Translations under genes and position numbers: made by a program
Shown: positions 6,788 to 14,685 of the stretch, piece by piece
Position numbering within the stretch: the first letter of the stretch is position 1
Layout of the letters: every line of letters begins with the position of its first letter
The notes under the pieces: model-generated
Databases searched by the model: none
What the model saw: only the letters and a program-made list of their open reading frames with translations
What the model was told of the DNA's origin: nothing
NCBI RefSeq assembly: GCF_015557635.1
Contig: NZ_JADNOP010000023.1
Span: 1 to 36,123 of the forward strand
Origin: Fusicatenibacter saccharivorans
GTDB lineage: Bacteria > Bacillota > Clostridia > Lachnospirales > Lachnospiraceae
DNA: 36,123 bases
Direction: 5' to 3'

Positions 6788-7561
6788 ATGAAAGAGTCGA
6801 TCCATACCATTCCGCTGACGGATGCATTCAAGGCGGAAGATGAGTGCCCGTTCTGCTATCTGGAGCGGGAAGCAGAGCAGCATGCGATTTCGTTTGCGCT
6901 CGGTTCCGGCGCATCCTATATGGAGGATGATGTGCGTGCGGAAACAGACGCGATGGGATTCTGCCGCCACCACTATAAAATGATGTACGATTACGGAAAC
7001 CGTCTCGGAAGCGGTCTGATTTTATCCACCCATCTGAAAAAACTGAACCAGGAGCTTGCCGCACAGATGGATCTGTTTGCACCGGGAAAATCCTCGGTGT
7101 TCAAGCGGATGCAGAAGACATCCCTCGACAAACAGGGCCGTGAGACTGCGATCGGCCAGTGGATTGATGAGAAGACGCATTCGTGCTACGTCTGCGATCA
7201 CTTCAAGGCAAACTATAACCGCTATCTTGATACGTTCTTTGATCTCTACAAAAAAGACGAGGAGTTTGCAAGACTGTTCCGCGAGGGAAAAGGCTTCTGT
7301 CTGCCGCATTTTGCGGATCTGGTAGAAACGGCGGAGAAAAAGCTGAATGATAAACAGAAAGCGGAATTTTACCCGGCTCTGTTCAAAATCATGAAAGAAA
7401 ATTACCAGCGGCTGCAGGAAGAGGTAACATGGTTTACTGACAAATTCGATTACCGCAACAAGGATAAGGACTGGGGAAATTCAAAAGATTCCATCCAGCG
7501 CTGTATGCAAAAATTAGGCGGCGGCTATCCGGCGGACGAGCCGTTTACGGAAGGATTATAA
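6788..7561 (+). CDS. DUF6062 family protein with duplicated Cys/His motifs
   Basis: A 257-residue soluble protein of a family of unknown function (DUF6062) seen in Lachnospiraceae. It contains an internal duplication: C20-P-F-C23 followed 36 residues later by G-F-C59-R-H-H62, and again C133-Y-V-C136 followed 35 residues later by G-F-C171-L-P-H174. Each half has a CxxC and an FCxxH, the right set for two metal sites, probably zinc. The region between is helical and charged. The ATG at 6788 follows GGAGG with nine bases between; a TTG two codons earlier is not needed. A strong promoter precedes it, and the LTA-synthase-like gene starts 31 bases after its stop, so the two may form an operon. Confidence 0.77.
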   Translation: MKESIHTIPLTDAFKAEDECPFCYLEREAEQHAISFALGSGASYMEDDVRAETDAMGFCRHHYKMMYDYGNRLGSGLILSTHLKKLNQELAAQMDLFAPGKSSVFKRMQKTSLDKQGRETAIGQWIDEKTHSCYVCDHFKANYNRYLDTFFDLYKKDEEFARLFREGKGFCLPHFADLVETAEKKLNDKQKAEFYPALFKIMKENYQRLQEEVTWFTDKFDYRNKDKDWGNSKDSIQRCMQKLGGGYPADEPFTEGL

Positions 7562-7592
7562 TTCTTGTTTATAAAAGGAGCATAAAGTTTCG

Positions 7593-9662
7593 ATGCAGAA
7601 GTTTTATCAGAGATTAAAAGAGAATCAAAAGGAGCGCGCCCGGTGCGCGTTTCTTGTTTTGCATTTCGGCGTGCTGGCAGTGCTGCTGTTTCTGGCGCGC
7701 CCGCTGCTGGATACGACGGCGGCAGACCGGGAGTGGAGTATTCACTTTCTGTTCCCGTGCCTGCTGGCGTGTATCATACTGACGACAGTCGTCAGTTTCT
7801 GCCGGTTTGCTGCAGAGCCGGACCAGAAACCAAAACCGCGCTATGTGGGATGGAAACAGCCGATTCTGATGCTGGCAAACGCAGCCTATCTGTTTGCCAC
7901 ACTGGAATTTGTCACAAACAGCCAGTTCCGGGAGATGAAATGGTATTATGCGTTGTTGAATATCGGTGTCATTTTCGTACTTTCCATTCTCGTTTCCCTC
8001 TTTCTGAACTCCATCCGCCGTGCGATGATTTTCATGAACATCTTTTATTTCTGCATGAGTCTGGTATTCTACTATGTTTATCTGTTCCGCGGAGAAGCGT
8101 TCCAGCTCATCGACCTGTACAGCATTGCGACGGCGGCGGACGTAGTCGGCGGCTACAAATTCGAGATCACAGGTGAAATCGTGACTTCGTTTATCACGAT
8201 GATGCTCGTTGTGTGCCTCTGGCTGCAGAGCCGGGAATACCGTTTTGCACGGAAAACGAGGAATAAAATTTTGCTCCGCGTGGCTGCTGCTGCGCTGACG
8301 CTCGGAACATACCTGGCGTACATGAATCTGAACTGGAACGCCGAGTTCGGTGTCATCAGTGACCTCTGGAATCCGGCGAAGACATACCGCCAGTACGGAA
8401 CGACAGTCGGTTTTACCGCGGTCGCCAAATACATGCGCCTGACACCGCCGGACGGCTATTCGAAAGACGAAGTGACAGCGATTGCCGATACGAGCGAGAA
8501 AGAGACGAAAACAGAAGATCTTCGAAAAGATAATGCGGATAGCGTGACACCCGTCAACATCATCGCGATCATGAACGAGTCGTGGTTTGACTACCGTTCC
8601 GTCGGCGATCCGCAGACGAGCGAGAGCTACATGCCGTTCCTCGATTCGCTGACCGAAAATATCATCAAAGGGCACACGCTGACGTGTACCAAGGGCGGCG
8701 GAACAGCAAAAACGGAGTATGAGTTCCTGACCGGAAACTCCTGCAAGCGGTTCCCGGGCATGGTGCCGTACGTCAGCTACTTTACGCACAGCCAGTATTC
8801 CCTTGTCACGACGTTAAAAGACCAGGGTTATCAGGCAATTGCGATGCATCCGAACAAGGCGACAAACTGGAAGCGGAGCACGGCATACCGTTTCCTTGAT
8901 TTTGATGATTTCATCTCGATTGATCAGTTCTCTGATACGGCCAAGCGGTACCGCGGCATGATCAGCGATCAGGCGAACTATGAGAAGATCGTGGAAACCT
9001 ACGAGAACAAGGAGCCGGGCAGCCCGTTCTTCCTCTTTGATGTGACGATGCAGAACCACAGCGGCTACACGAACCGTTATTTCCAGGCGGATATCAACTG
9101 CAACGGCTACGACAGTGATGAGGCCGATCAGTATTTCTCCCTGTTAAAGCTTTCCGATGAGGCAATTTCCTATCTGATCCGGTATTTCCAGCAGGTAGAC
9201 GAGCCGACGATGATCATTATGTTCGGCGATCATTCCCCGAAACTGCCGGATGCGTTTGAAACATGGATTGCCGGAGACGCCTATCAGAATCTTTCGGTCG
9301 AGGATCAGGAGAAGTTCTATGGAACCCCGTTCTTCATCTGGACCAACTACAGCATGAAATCCGAGAGCAATGTCTGGATCAGCACAAACTATCTCTCAAG
9401 CTATGCGTTAAGCCTTACCGGCCTGGAACTGACGTCGTACAACGAGTATCTGCTTGACCTGCGCGAGAAGATGCCGGCGCTCAATCACCTCGGCTTTTTA
9501 GCAAGTGACGGAACCTGGTACCGCTGGAACGACAGCGATGCGCCGGAGGAGGATCTCGAGTACGAACGGCAGTATGAATGCCTGCAGTACAATGAACTGA
9601 TCGACAAAAAAGACCGGGATGACAGCTTTTTTACAATTTCCGGTGAAAAAGACGAGGAATAA
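7593..9662 (+). CDS. LTA-synthase-like phosphoglycerol transferase family protein
   Basis: A 689-residue integral membrane protein: five to seven hydrophobic segments in residues 20-250 and a large extracytoplasmic sulfatase-fold domain (about 320-620). The metal and nucleophile set of LtaS/MdoB-type enzymes is visible: Glu329 in MNES, the nucleophile Thr371 in GGGTAKTEYEFLTG, QNHSGY, and Asp546-His547 in FGDHSP. Related enzymes transfer glycerol phosphate from phosphatidylglycerol to lipoteichoic acid, glycans or other acceptors outside the membrane. The N-terminal segment with FQLIDLYSIATAADVVGGYKF is conserved in the family as I recall it. The acceptor cannot be told from sequence. AAAAGGAG lies 12 bases before the start. 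It probably shares a transcript with the DUF6062 gene. Confidence 0.86.
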   Translation: MQKFYQRLKENQKERARCAFLVLHFGVLAVLLFLARPLLDTTAADREWSIHFLFPCLLACIILTTVVSFCRFAAEPDQKPKPRYVGWKQPILMLANAAYLFATLEFVTNSQFREMKWYYALLNIGVIFVLSILVSLFLNSIRRAMIFMNIFYFCMSLVFYYVYLFRGEAFQLIDLYSIATAADVVGGYKFEITGEIVTSFITMMLVVCLWLQSREYRFARKTRNKILLRVAAAALTLGTYLAYMNLNWNAEFGVISDLWNPAKTYRQYGTTVGFTAVAKYMRLTPPDGYSKDEVTAIADTSEKETKTEDLRKDNADSVTPVNIIAIMNESWFDYRSVGDPQTSESYMPFLDSLTENIIKGHTLTCTKGGGTAKTEYEFLTGNSCKRFPGMVPYVSYFTHSQYSLVTTLKDQGYQAIAMHPNKATNWKRSTAYRFLDFDDFISIDQFSDTAKRYRGMISDQANYEKIVETYENKEPGSPFFLFDVTMQNHSGYTNRYFQADINCNGYDSDEADQYFSLLKLSDEAISYLIRYFQQVDEPTMIIMFGDHSPKLPDAFETWIAGDAYQNLSVEDQEKFYGTPFFIWTNYSMKSESNVWISTNYLSSYALSLTGLELTSYNEYLLDLREKMPALNHLGFLASDGTWYRWNDSDAPEEDLEYERQYECLQYNELIDKKDRDDSFFTISGEKDEE

Positions 9663-9675
9663 GGGCTTTCCCTAC

Positions 9676-9705
9676 TTGCCAGAAAACGGAAACCTATGGT
9701 AGACT
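9676..9705 (+). promoter_or_regulatory. Candidate promoter of the ABC-F gene
   Basis: TTGCCA (9676-9681), 18 bases, TAGACT (9700-9705); predicted start near 9711. The leader of about 72 bases holds a short ORF and a CCGGG/CCCGG hairpin (9719-9732). Confidence 0.5.
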
Positions 9706-9714
9706 ATACTCCGT

Positions 9715-9738
9715 ATGACCGGGAAACCCCGGCGGTAA
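9715..9738 (+). CDS. Possible 7-residue leader peptide upstream of the ABC-F gene
   Basis: ATG, six codons and TAA encode MTGKPRR, starting about four bases after the predicted transcription start, with no visible ribosome binding site. The Lys-Pro-Arg triplet fits the basic-X-basic pattern known from macrolide-dependent ribosome arrest peptides of erm leaders. A GC hairpin covers the same bases. ABC-F resistance genes are often controlled by leader-peptide attenuation, which is why this short frame is listed. It may be chance. Confidence 0.22.
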   Translation: MTGKPRR

Positions 9739-9783
9739 CTTCACGTTTACAATTAAGAATAAGAAAATGAGGTTTTAAAAAGT

Positions 9784-11415
9784 ATGATTGCAGCAAATAA
9801 TGTGACACTTCGTGTCGGAAAAAAAGCGTTGTTTGAAGATGTCAATATCAAATTCACCGAGGGAAACTGCTACGGCATGATCGGTGCCAACGGAGCGGGA
9901 AAATCAACCTTCCTGAAAATCCTGTCCGGCCAGCTTGAACCGACAAACGGAGACGTAACCATCACACCGGGCCAGCGTCTTTCCTTCCTCGAGCAGGACC
10001 ACTTCAAATACGACAGCTATCCGGTACTCGACACCGTTATCATGGGAAATGCCCGTCTCTATGAGATCATGAAAGAGAAAGAGGCGCTGTACGCAAAAGA
10101 AGACTTCACCGATGAGGACGGTATCAAAGCGAGCGAGCTCGAGGGTGAGTTTGCAGAGATGAACGGCTGGGAGGCAGAGACCGATGCAGAGCAGCTCTTA
10201 AACGGCCTTGGCATTGAGCCGGAACTGCACTACGCACAGATGGCAGACCTGACCGGCAGCCAGAAGGTCAAAGTTCTTCTTGCAAGAGCCCTGTTCGGAA
10301 ACCCGGACATCCTTCTTCTCGACGAGCCGACCAACCACTTGGACCTCGATGCGATCGAGTGGCTTGAGGAGTTCCTGATCAACTTCGAGAATACCGTTAT
10401 CGTCGTATCCCACGACCGTTACTTCCTGAATAAAGTCTGCACCCAGATCGCAGATATAGATTACGGAAAAATCCAGCTCTATGCCGGAAACTACGACTTC
10501 TGGTTTGAGTCCAGCCAGCTGCTGGTAAAACAGATGAAAGAGGCGAACAAGAAGAAAGAGGAGAAGATCAAAGAGTTACAGGACTTCATCTCTAGATTCA
10601 GCGCCAACGCATCGAAGAGTAAACAGGCTACTTCCCGTAAAAAAGCCCTGGAGAAAATCCAGCTCGACGATATCAAACCGTCCAGCCGGAAATATCCTTA
10701 CATCGATTTCCGTCCGAACCGTGAGATCGGAAACGACGTTCTGCAGGTAGAGGGACTGACCAAAACCGTAGACGGCGTGAAAATCCTGGATAATTTAAGC
10801 TTCACCCTCGGAAGAGAAGATAAAGTTGCTTTCGTCGGAAGCAACGAGCAGGCGATCACCATGCTGTTCAAGATTCTGACCGGAGAAGAAGAGCCGGATT
10901 CCGGTTACTACAAATGGGGCGTAACCACCACACAGGCTTACTTCCCGAAGGACAACACCGCAGAATTCGACTGCGACCTGACTATCGCAGACTGGCTGAC
11001 CCAGTATTCCGAGATCAAGGACGTGACGTATGTCCGCGGATTCCTCGGAAGAATGCTTTTTGCCGGTGAGGACGGCGTGAAACGTGTCAGAGTCCTTTCC
11101 GGAGGAGAGAAAGTGCGCTGCCTGCTCTCCAAGATGATGATTTCCGGTGCAAACGTTCTCGTTCTTGATGAGCCGACCAACCATCTGGATATGGAGTCCA
11201 TCACTGCACTGAACAACGGTCTGATCAAATTCCCGGGCGTGCTGCTGTTCACCTGCCACGACCATCAGTTTGTACAGACCACAGCAAACCGTATCATGGA
11301 GATCCTTCCGAACGGCGCGCTGATCGATAAGATGACCACCTACGACGAGTATCTTGCAAGCGATGAGATGGCAAGAAAACGTCATGTCTACACAATGACA
11401 GAGGAAGATAATTAA
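9784..11415 (+). CDS. ABC-F family ATPase (YkpA/YbiT-like)
   Basis: A 543-residue soluble protein with two ABC ATPase domains joined by a charged helical linker (about 240-320) and no membrane segment, the layout of ribosome-acting ABC-F proteins. Domain 1 has Walker A GANGAGKST (34-42), LTGSQ in place of LSGGQ, and Walker B LLLDEPTNHLD. Domain 2 has LSGGEK and LVLDEPTNHLD, but its Walker A is degenerate: GSNEQAIT (352-359) lacks the Gly-Lys pair. I recall this degeneracy in the Firmicute YkpA group, so it is probably lineage-typical rather than damage. Members act on translation at the ribosomal E site; some give antibiotic resistance, but this group is mostly housekeeping. The DUF2298 gene follows two bases after the stop. 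Confidence 0.88.
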   Translation: MIAANNVTLRVGKKALFEDVNIKFTEGNCYGMIGANGAGKSTFLKILSGQLEPTNGDVTITPGQRLSFLEQDHFKYDSYPVLDTVIMGNARLYEIMKEKEALYAKEDFTDEDGIKASELEGEFAEMNGWEAETDAEQLLNGLGIEPELHYAQMADLTGSQKVKVLLARALFGNPDILLLDEPTNHLDLDAIEWLEEFLINFENTVIVVSHDRYFLNKVCTQIADIDYGKIQLYAGNYDFWFESSQLLVKQMKEANKKKEEKIKELQDFISRFSANASKSKQATSRKKALEKIQLDDIKPSSRKYPYIDFRPNREIGNDVLQVEGLTKTVDGVKILDNLSFTLGREDKVAFVGSNEQAITMLFKILTGEEEPDSGYYKWGVTTTQAYFPKDNTAEFDCDLTIADWLTQYSEIKDVTYVRGFLGRMLFAGEDGVKRVRVLSGGEKVRCLLSKMMISGANVLVLDEPTNHLDMESITALNNGLIKFPGVLLFTCHDHQFVQTTANRIMEILPNGALIDKMTTYDEYLASDEMARKRHVYTMTEEDN

Positions 11416-11417
11416 AG

Positions 11418-13781
11418 ATGAGCAAAAAGACGACAGTTTCCGGCATTCTGCTGGTGTTGCTTGTGCTGGCCACAACGCCGCTTCTTGGAACGGACAACGT
11501 TTCGTTCCTGAAGTGGTGGCTTATGACCCTGGTGCTCGGTATTGGATTTTATCCGGCTGCCGCAGCGCTGTTTCCGCGGTTTCATGACCGGGGATGGATG
11601 TTTTCTAAAGTGCTTGGCATCGTTGTTTCCGGTTTTGCTGTATTTGCTCTTGGAAGCTTCGGACTGGTTCCGTTTACCGCACCGGTCTGCCTGATCACAG
11701 TCGGTGTACTGATCCTGGCTTCTTGGATTTTCGGATGTTTTAAGGTACGCGTCCATGCGCCGGAAATCGACTTCCTGATGATGGAAGAAGTGTTGTTTTT
11801 CGCCTTTTTCCTTCTCTGGACCTACCTTGCGGGCTTTCACCCGGAGGCACACGGAACCGAAAAATTCATGGATTATGGTTTTATGAAGGCCATGATGCGC
11901 AGCACCGCCGTTCCGGCAGAGGATCTCTGGTACAGCGGAAGCGGTATTAACTACTATTACGGCGGCCAGTTCTATGCCGTATTTCTGACGAAGATTACCT
12001 TCACGGATGTAAAGCAGACGTACCATCTGATGCGTACGATGGTGGCATCGTTCGCGTTTGTTCTGCCGTTTTCGATCACCTACCATCTGGCAGAGTCGCG
12101 TGCGTGCCACCGCATCCGGAAAGAGGGCGGCAATAAAAGCCAGATTGCACCGGTGCTTGGCGGTCTTCTTTCGGGAGGCGCCGTTTCCCTTGCAGGAAAT
12201 ATGCACTATGTGATTTACGGCTGCATCCGCCAGTGGCTGGGACTGAACGAATCGGCTTACTGGTTCCCGAGTTCGACCCGCTATATCGGGTATGACCCGC
12301 TTGTGGAAAATGACCGCACGATTCATGAGTTTCCATCGTATTCCTTTGTGCTCGGCGACCTGCATGCCCATGTGGTGAATGTCATGTTCGTCCTGCTGGT
12401 GCTGGGCCTTTTATATTCCTACGTGAAAAATACCTGCCGTGATCCGGAAAAAGAGTGGAAATGGTCGTTAAAAGACGTTCTGCTTCAGCCGCAGATCATC
12501 GCGGCGGGCTTTCTAATCGGTGTGTTCCACTGGTCCAACTACTGGGATTTTGTTATCTATTTCGTCGTGATTGCAGGCTTTGCGCTGTACGGTGCGCTGT
12601 ACCGGTATCACGCGCGGGCGAAAGAGACGATCGGAACGGTTCTCCTGCAGGCTGCAGAAGTTTTTGCAATTGGAACGATTGTCGCCCTTCCGTTTACAAT
12701 GAAGTTTGAGACGATGGTTTCCGGTGTCGGCATTGCCAAGCACCATTCGATGCTGTATCAGCTGGCGATTCTCTGGGGCCTTCCGACGGTGCTCGTTGTG
12801 CTGTTTATCGCAGCCGTTCTGCTAGCATGGCGGAAAAACTGTCATCTTCCGGGCATGGAGCGGCAGGGACAGATTGTACTTGCCGATGGAAAGACGCAGG
12901 AAGAGGTGGAAGAGCAGGCCGTTGCCCTGATTCTGGGAGAGAAAAAACCGGAGCCGGGCGAAAAAGAAACGGCAGAAAAGCCAAAAAAAGTTTCTGCCTT
13001 CTGTAATTTCTGGAGAGAGATTGCGGTGAGCGATATGGTGATCGGTATTTTAGGTCTCTGTGCCATCGGCCTTATCATCATTCCGGAGCTCGTCTATGTG
13101 CGCGATATCTACGAAGAATCGTATGCGCGCTCCAACACGATGTTCAAGCTGACGTATCAGGCATTTATCCTGTTCGGTATCTGCATGAGCTACATCATCA
13201 CGCGGTTCCTGATCTGGAAAAAAGAGCGGATTCTGCAGGTGTTCGGCGGAATCGGGCTGGTACTGCTTTTATGGACGTTCGGCTATTTTGGAACGAGCGT
13301 GTACTCCTGGTTCGGAAATGTTTTCGATCTGTCCGAGTACCGCGGACTCGATGCGACAGCGTATCTGGAAAATGTCTTTTCCGAGGACGCAGGTGCCATC
13401 CGCTGGCTGGATGAAACAATAGAAGGACAGCCGGTTGTGCTTGAGGCGAACGGCGACAGCTACAGCGATTACGAGCGCGTTTCCGCAATGACCGGTCTTC
13501 CGACCGTGCTTGGATGGTATGTCCATGAATGGCTCTGGAGAGGGAATCCCGCAGACTTAAATGTCCGCGCCGGGGACGTGAAACAGATGTACACCTCGAC
13601 CGATACGAATGAGGTGCTGCGCCTGCTGGAGCAGTATCATGTGACCTACATTTTTGTGGGAAGCAAAGAAAAGGAGAAATACGGCGATGCGCTGAACGAA
13701 TCGCTGCTGCAGTCCATCGGAGATATCGTTTACCAGGATACTGCGTCCGGTACGTATATTCTTCAGGTGCAGGATACATAA
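11418..13781 (+). CDS. DUF2298 polytopic membrane protein (putative glycosyltransferase-like)
   Basis: A 787-residue, strongly hydrophobic protein with a dozen or more membrane segments spread over residues 5-660, broken by a charged cytoplasmic-looking insert (about 480-525). It carries the hallmark YYYG motif (residues 179-182, in GINYYYGGQ) of DUF2298 / TIGR03662 (Chlor_Arch_YYY), a family of unknown function found in archaea, Chloroflexi and Firmicutes. The many-helix core with a soluble C-terminal end (about 660-787) resembles GT-C membrane glycosyltransferases such as the YfhO or PMT type, so an enzymatic role on lipid-linked sugars is a reasonable guess but unproven. The start is two bases after the ABC-F stop, without a strong binding site, suggesting translational coupling. 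A strong terminator follows. Confidence 0.8.
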   Translation: MSKKTTVSGILLVLLVLATTPLLGTDNVSFLKWWLMTLVLGIGFYPAAAALFPRFHDRGWMFSKVLGIVVSGFAVFALGSFGLVPFTAPVCLITVGVLILASWIFGCFKVRVHAPEIDFLMMEEVLFFAFFLLWTYLAGFHPEAHGTEKFMDYGFMKAMMRSTAVPAEDLWYSGSGINYYYGGQFYAVFLTKITFTDVKQTYHLMRTMVASFAFVLPFSITYHLAESRACHRIRKEGGNKSQIAPVLGGLLSGGAVSLAGNMHYVIYGCIRQWLGLNESAYWFPSSTRYIGYDPLVENDRTIHEFPSYSFVLGDLHAHVVNVMFVLLVLGLLYSYVKNTCRDPEKEWKWSLKDVLLQPQIIAAGFLIGVFHWSNYWDFVIYFVVIAGFALYGALYRYHARAKETIGTVLLQAAEVFAIGTIVALPFTMKFETMVSGVGIAKHHSMLYQLAILWGLPTVLVVLFIAAVLLAWRKNCHLPGMERQGQIVLADGKTQEEVEEQAVALILGEKKPEPGEKETAEKPKKVSAFCNFWREIAVSDMVIGILGLCAIGLIIIPELVYVRDIYEESYARSNTMFKLTYQAFILFGICMSYIITRFLIWKKERILQVFGGIGLVLLLWTFGYFGTSVYSWFGNVFDLSEYRGLDATAYLENVFSEDAGAIRWLDETIEGQPVVLEANGDSYSDYERVSAMTGLPTVLGWYVHEWLWRGNPADLNVRAGDVKQMYTSTDTNEVLRLLEQYHVTYIFVGSKEKEKYGDALNESLLQSIGDIVYQDTASGTYILQVQDT

Positions 13782-13786
13782 AGAAC

Positions 13787-13836
13787 AAAAACAGGAGAAA
13801 AGAACCGCCGGGTGCGGCATCTTTTCTCCTGTTTTT
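13787..13836. terminator. Strong bidirectional terminator after the DUF2298 gene
   Basis: A perfect 17-bp stem (13787-13803 with 13820-13836) around a 16-base loop; one arm begins with AAAAA and the other ends with TTTTT. It ends the ABC-F/DUF2298 transcript. Confidence 0.92.
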
Positions 13837-13838
13837 CA

Positions 13839-13844
13839 TATAAT
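13839..13844 (+). promoter_or_regulatory. -10 element upstream of the deacetylase gene
   Basis: TATAAT directly after the terminator, with no good -35 because the upstream bases belong to the terminator stem. Predicted start near 13851, 29 bases before the ATG. Confidence 0.4.
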
Positions 13845-13879
13845 ACAGGGAATGCAGAAGAAAGTGCGAAGGGCAGACC

Positions 13880-14572
13880 ATGCGGAGATTCCGAAAAGTG
13901 CGGCACGTTCCTCTGCCGCTTCTGGCTGTGATAATGGCGGCTATTCTGTTTGCAGAGCTGGCACGGTGTGAAAGGGAAGGCGCGAAAGAGACAGCGGCGG
14001 AAGCAGAAAAAAGTATGCCCCACCGTGCGGCGCTGACATTTGATGACGGGCCGAATGCGTGCTATACGCCGGAGGTGCTTGAAATTTTAAAAGAAAATGA
14101 AATTCCGGCAACGTTTTTTCTGCAGGGGCAGTGTCTTGCCGGAAACGAAGAAATCGTCCGCCGGATGCATGCGGAAGGCCATCTGATCGGAAATCATACG
14201 TTTCATCATGTTCAGCTTACGAAAGTATCAGAAGAGGAAGCGAGGGAGGAGGTCGTGAAAACAAGCAATGCAATCTACGAGATCACAGGGGAATATCCTG
14301 CCTATATCCGTCCGCCGTTCGGGGAATGGAGAGAGGGGCTGGATCTTGCAGTGACGATGATCCCGGTACTCTGGGATGTGGATTCCCGCGACTGGGAGAG
14401 CCAGAACACCGAGGCGGTCTGCAGCGCGGTGCTTCCGAATGTGAAGGATGGCAGCATTATTCTCATGCACGACGGTTACCGCGCGACGGTGGAAGCGCTG
14501 CGGCGGATCGTAAAAGAATTAAAAGAAGAGGGATACACGTTTGTGACGGTGCGTGAGCTGATTGAAGAATAG
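13880..14572 (+). CDS. Polysaccharide deacetylase (NodB domain), membrane-anchored
   Basis: A 230-residue carbohydrate esterase family 4 protein. A signal anchor (about 11-27) puts the catalytic domain outside the membrane. All five NodB motifs are visible: TFDDGP (Asp55-Asp56), HTFHH (metal ligands His106 and His110), RPPFG, DVDSRDW and LMHD. Such enzymes remove acetyl groups from peptidoglycan or other N-acetylated glycans using a divalent metal. The length is that of a minimal NodB protein with an anchor; no cell-wall binding domain is attached. The ribosome binding site before the ATG is weak (AAGGGCAG). It lies between a strong terminator and rarA, so it is probably a single-gene transcript. 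Confidence 0.9.
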   Translation: MRRFRKVRHVPLPLLAVIMAAILFAELARCEREGAKETAAEAEKSMPHRAALTFDDGPNACYTPEVLEILKENEIPATFFLQGQCLAGNEEIVRRMHAEGHLIGNHTFHHVQLTKVSEEEAREEVVKTSNAIYEITGEYPAYIRPPFGEWREGLDLAVTMIPVLWDVDSRDWESQNTEAVCSAVLPNVKDGSIILMHDGYRATVEALRRIVKELKEEGYTFVTVRELIEE

Positions 14573-14622
14573 CTTCCGCGGATTCCATCGAACATAGTTG
14601 CGGAGAATCCGAGATTAAGGGG

Positions 14623-14652
14623 TTGAGGATACCCGCCAAAATGTGATAAGAT
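14623..14652 (+). promoter_or_regulatory. Candidate promoter of rarA
   Basis: TTGAGG (14623-14628), 18 bases, TAAGAT (14647-14652); predicted start near 14659, followed by a GGGGTG ribosome binding site and the ATG at 14686. Confidence 0.55.
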
Positions 14653-14685
14653 AAAAAGCAGGAAGAAAAATGGGGTGAAAAATAC

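Noticed and set aside
7614-8789. Long minus-strand frame opposite the LTA-synthase-like gene
   Set aside because: Antisense shadow with biased Arg/His composition and no ribosome binding site.
14577-14615. Terminator after the deacetylase gene (CGGATTC/GAATCCG)
   Set aside because: The stem has a loop of about 20 bases and no T-tract follows.
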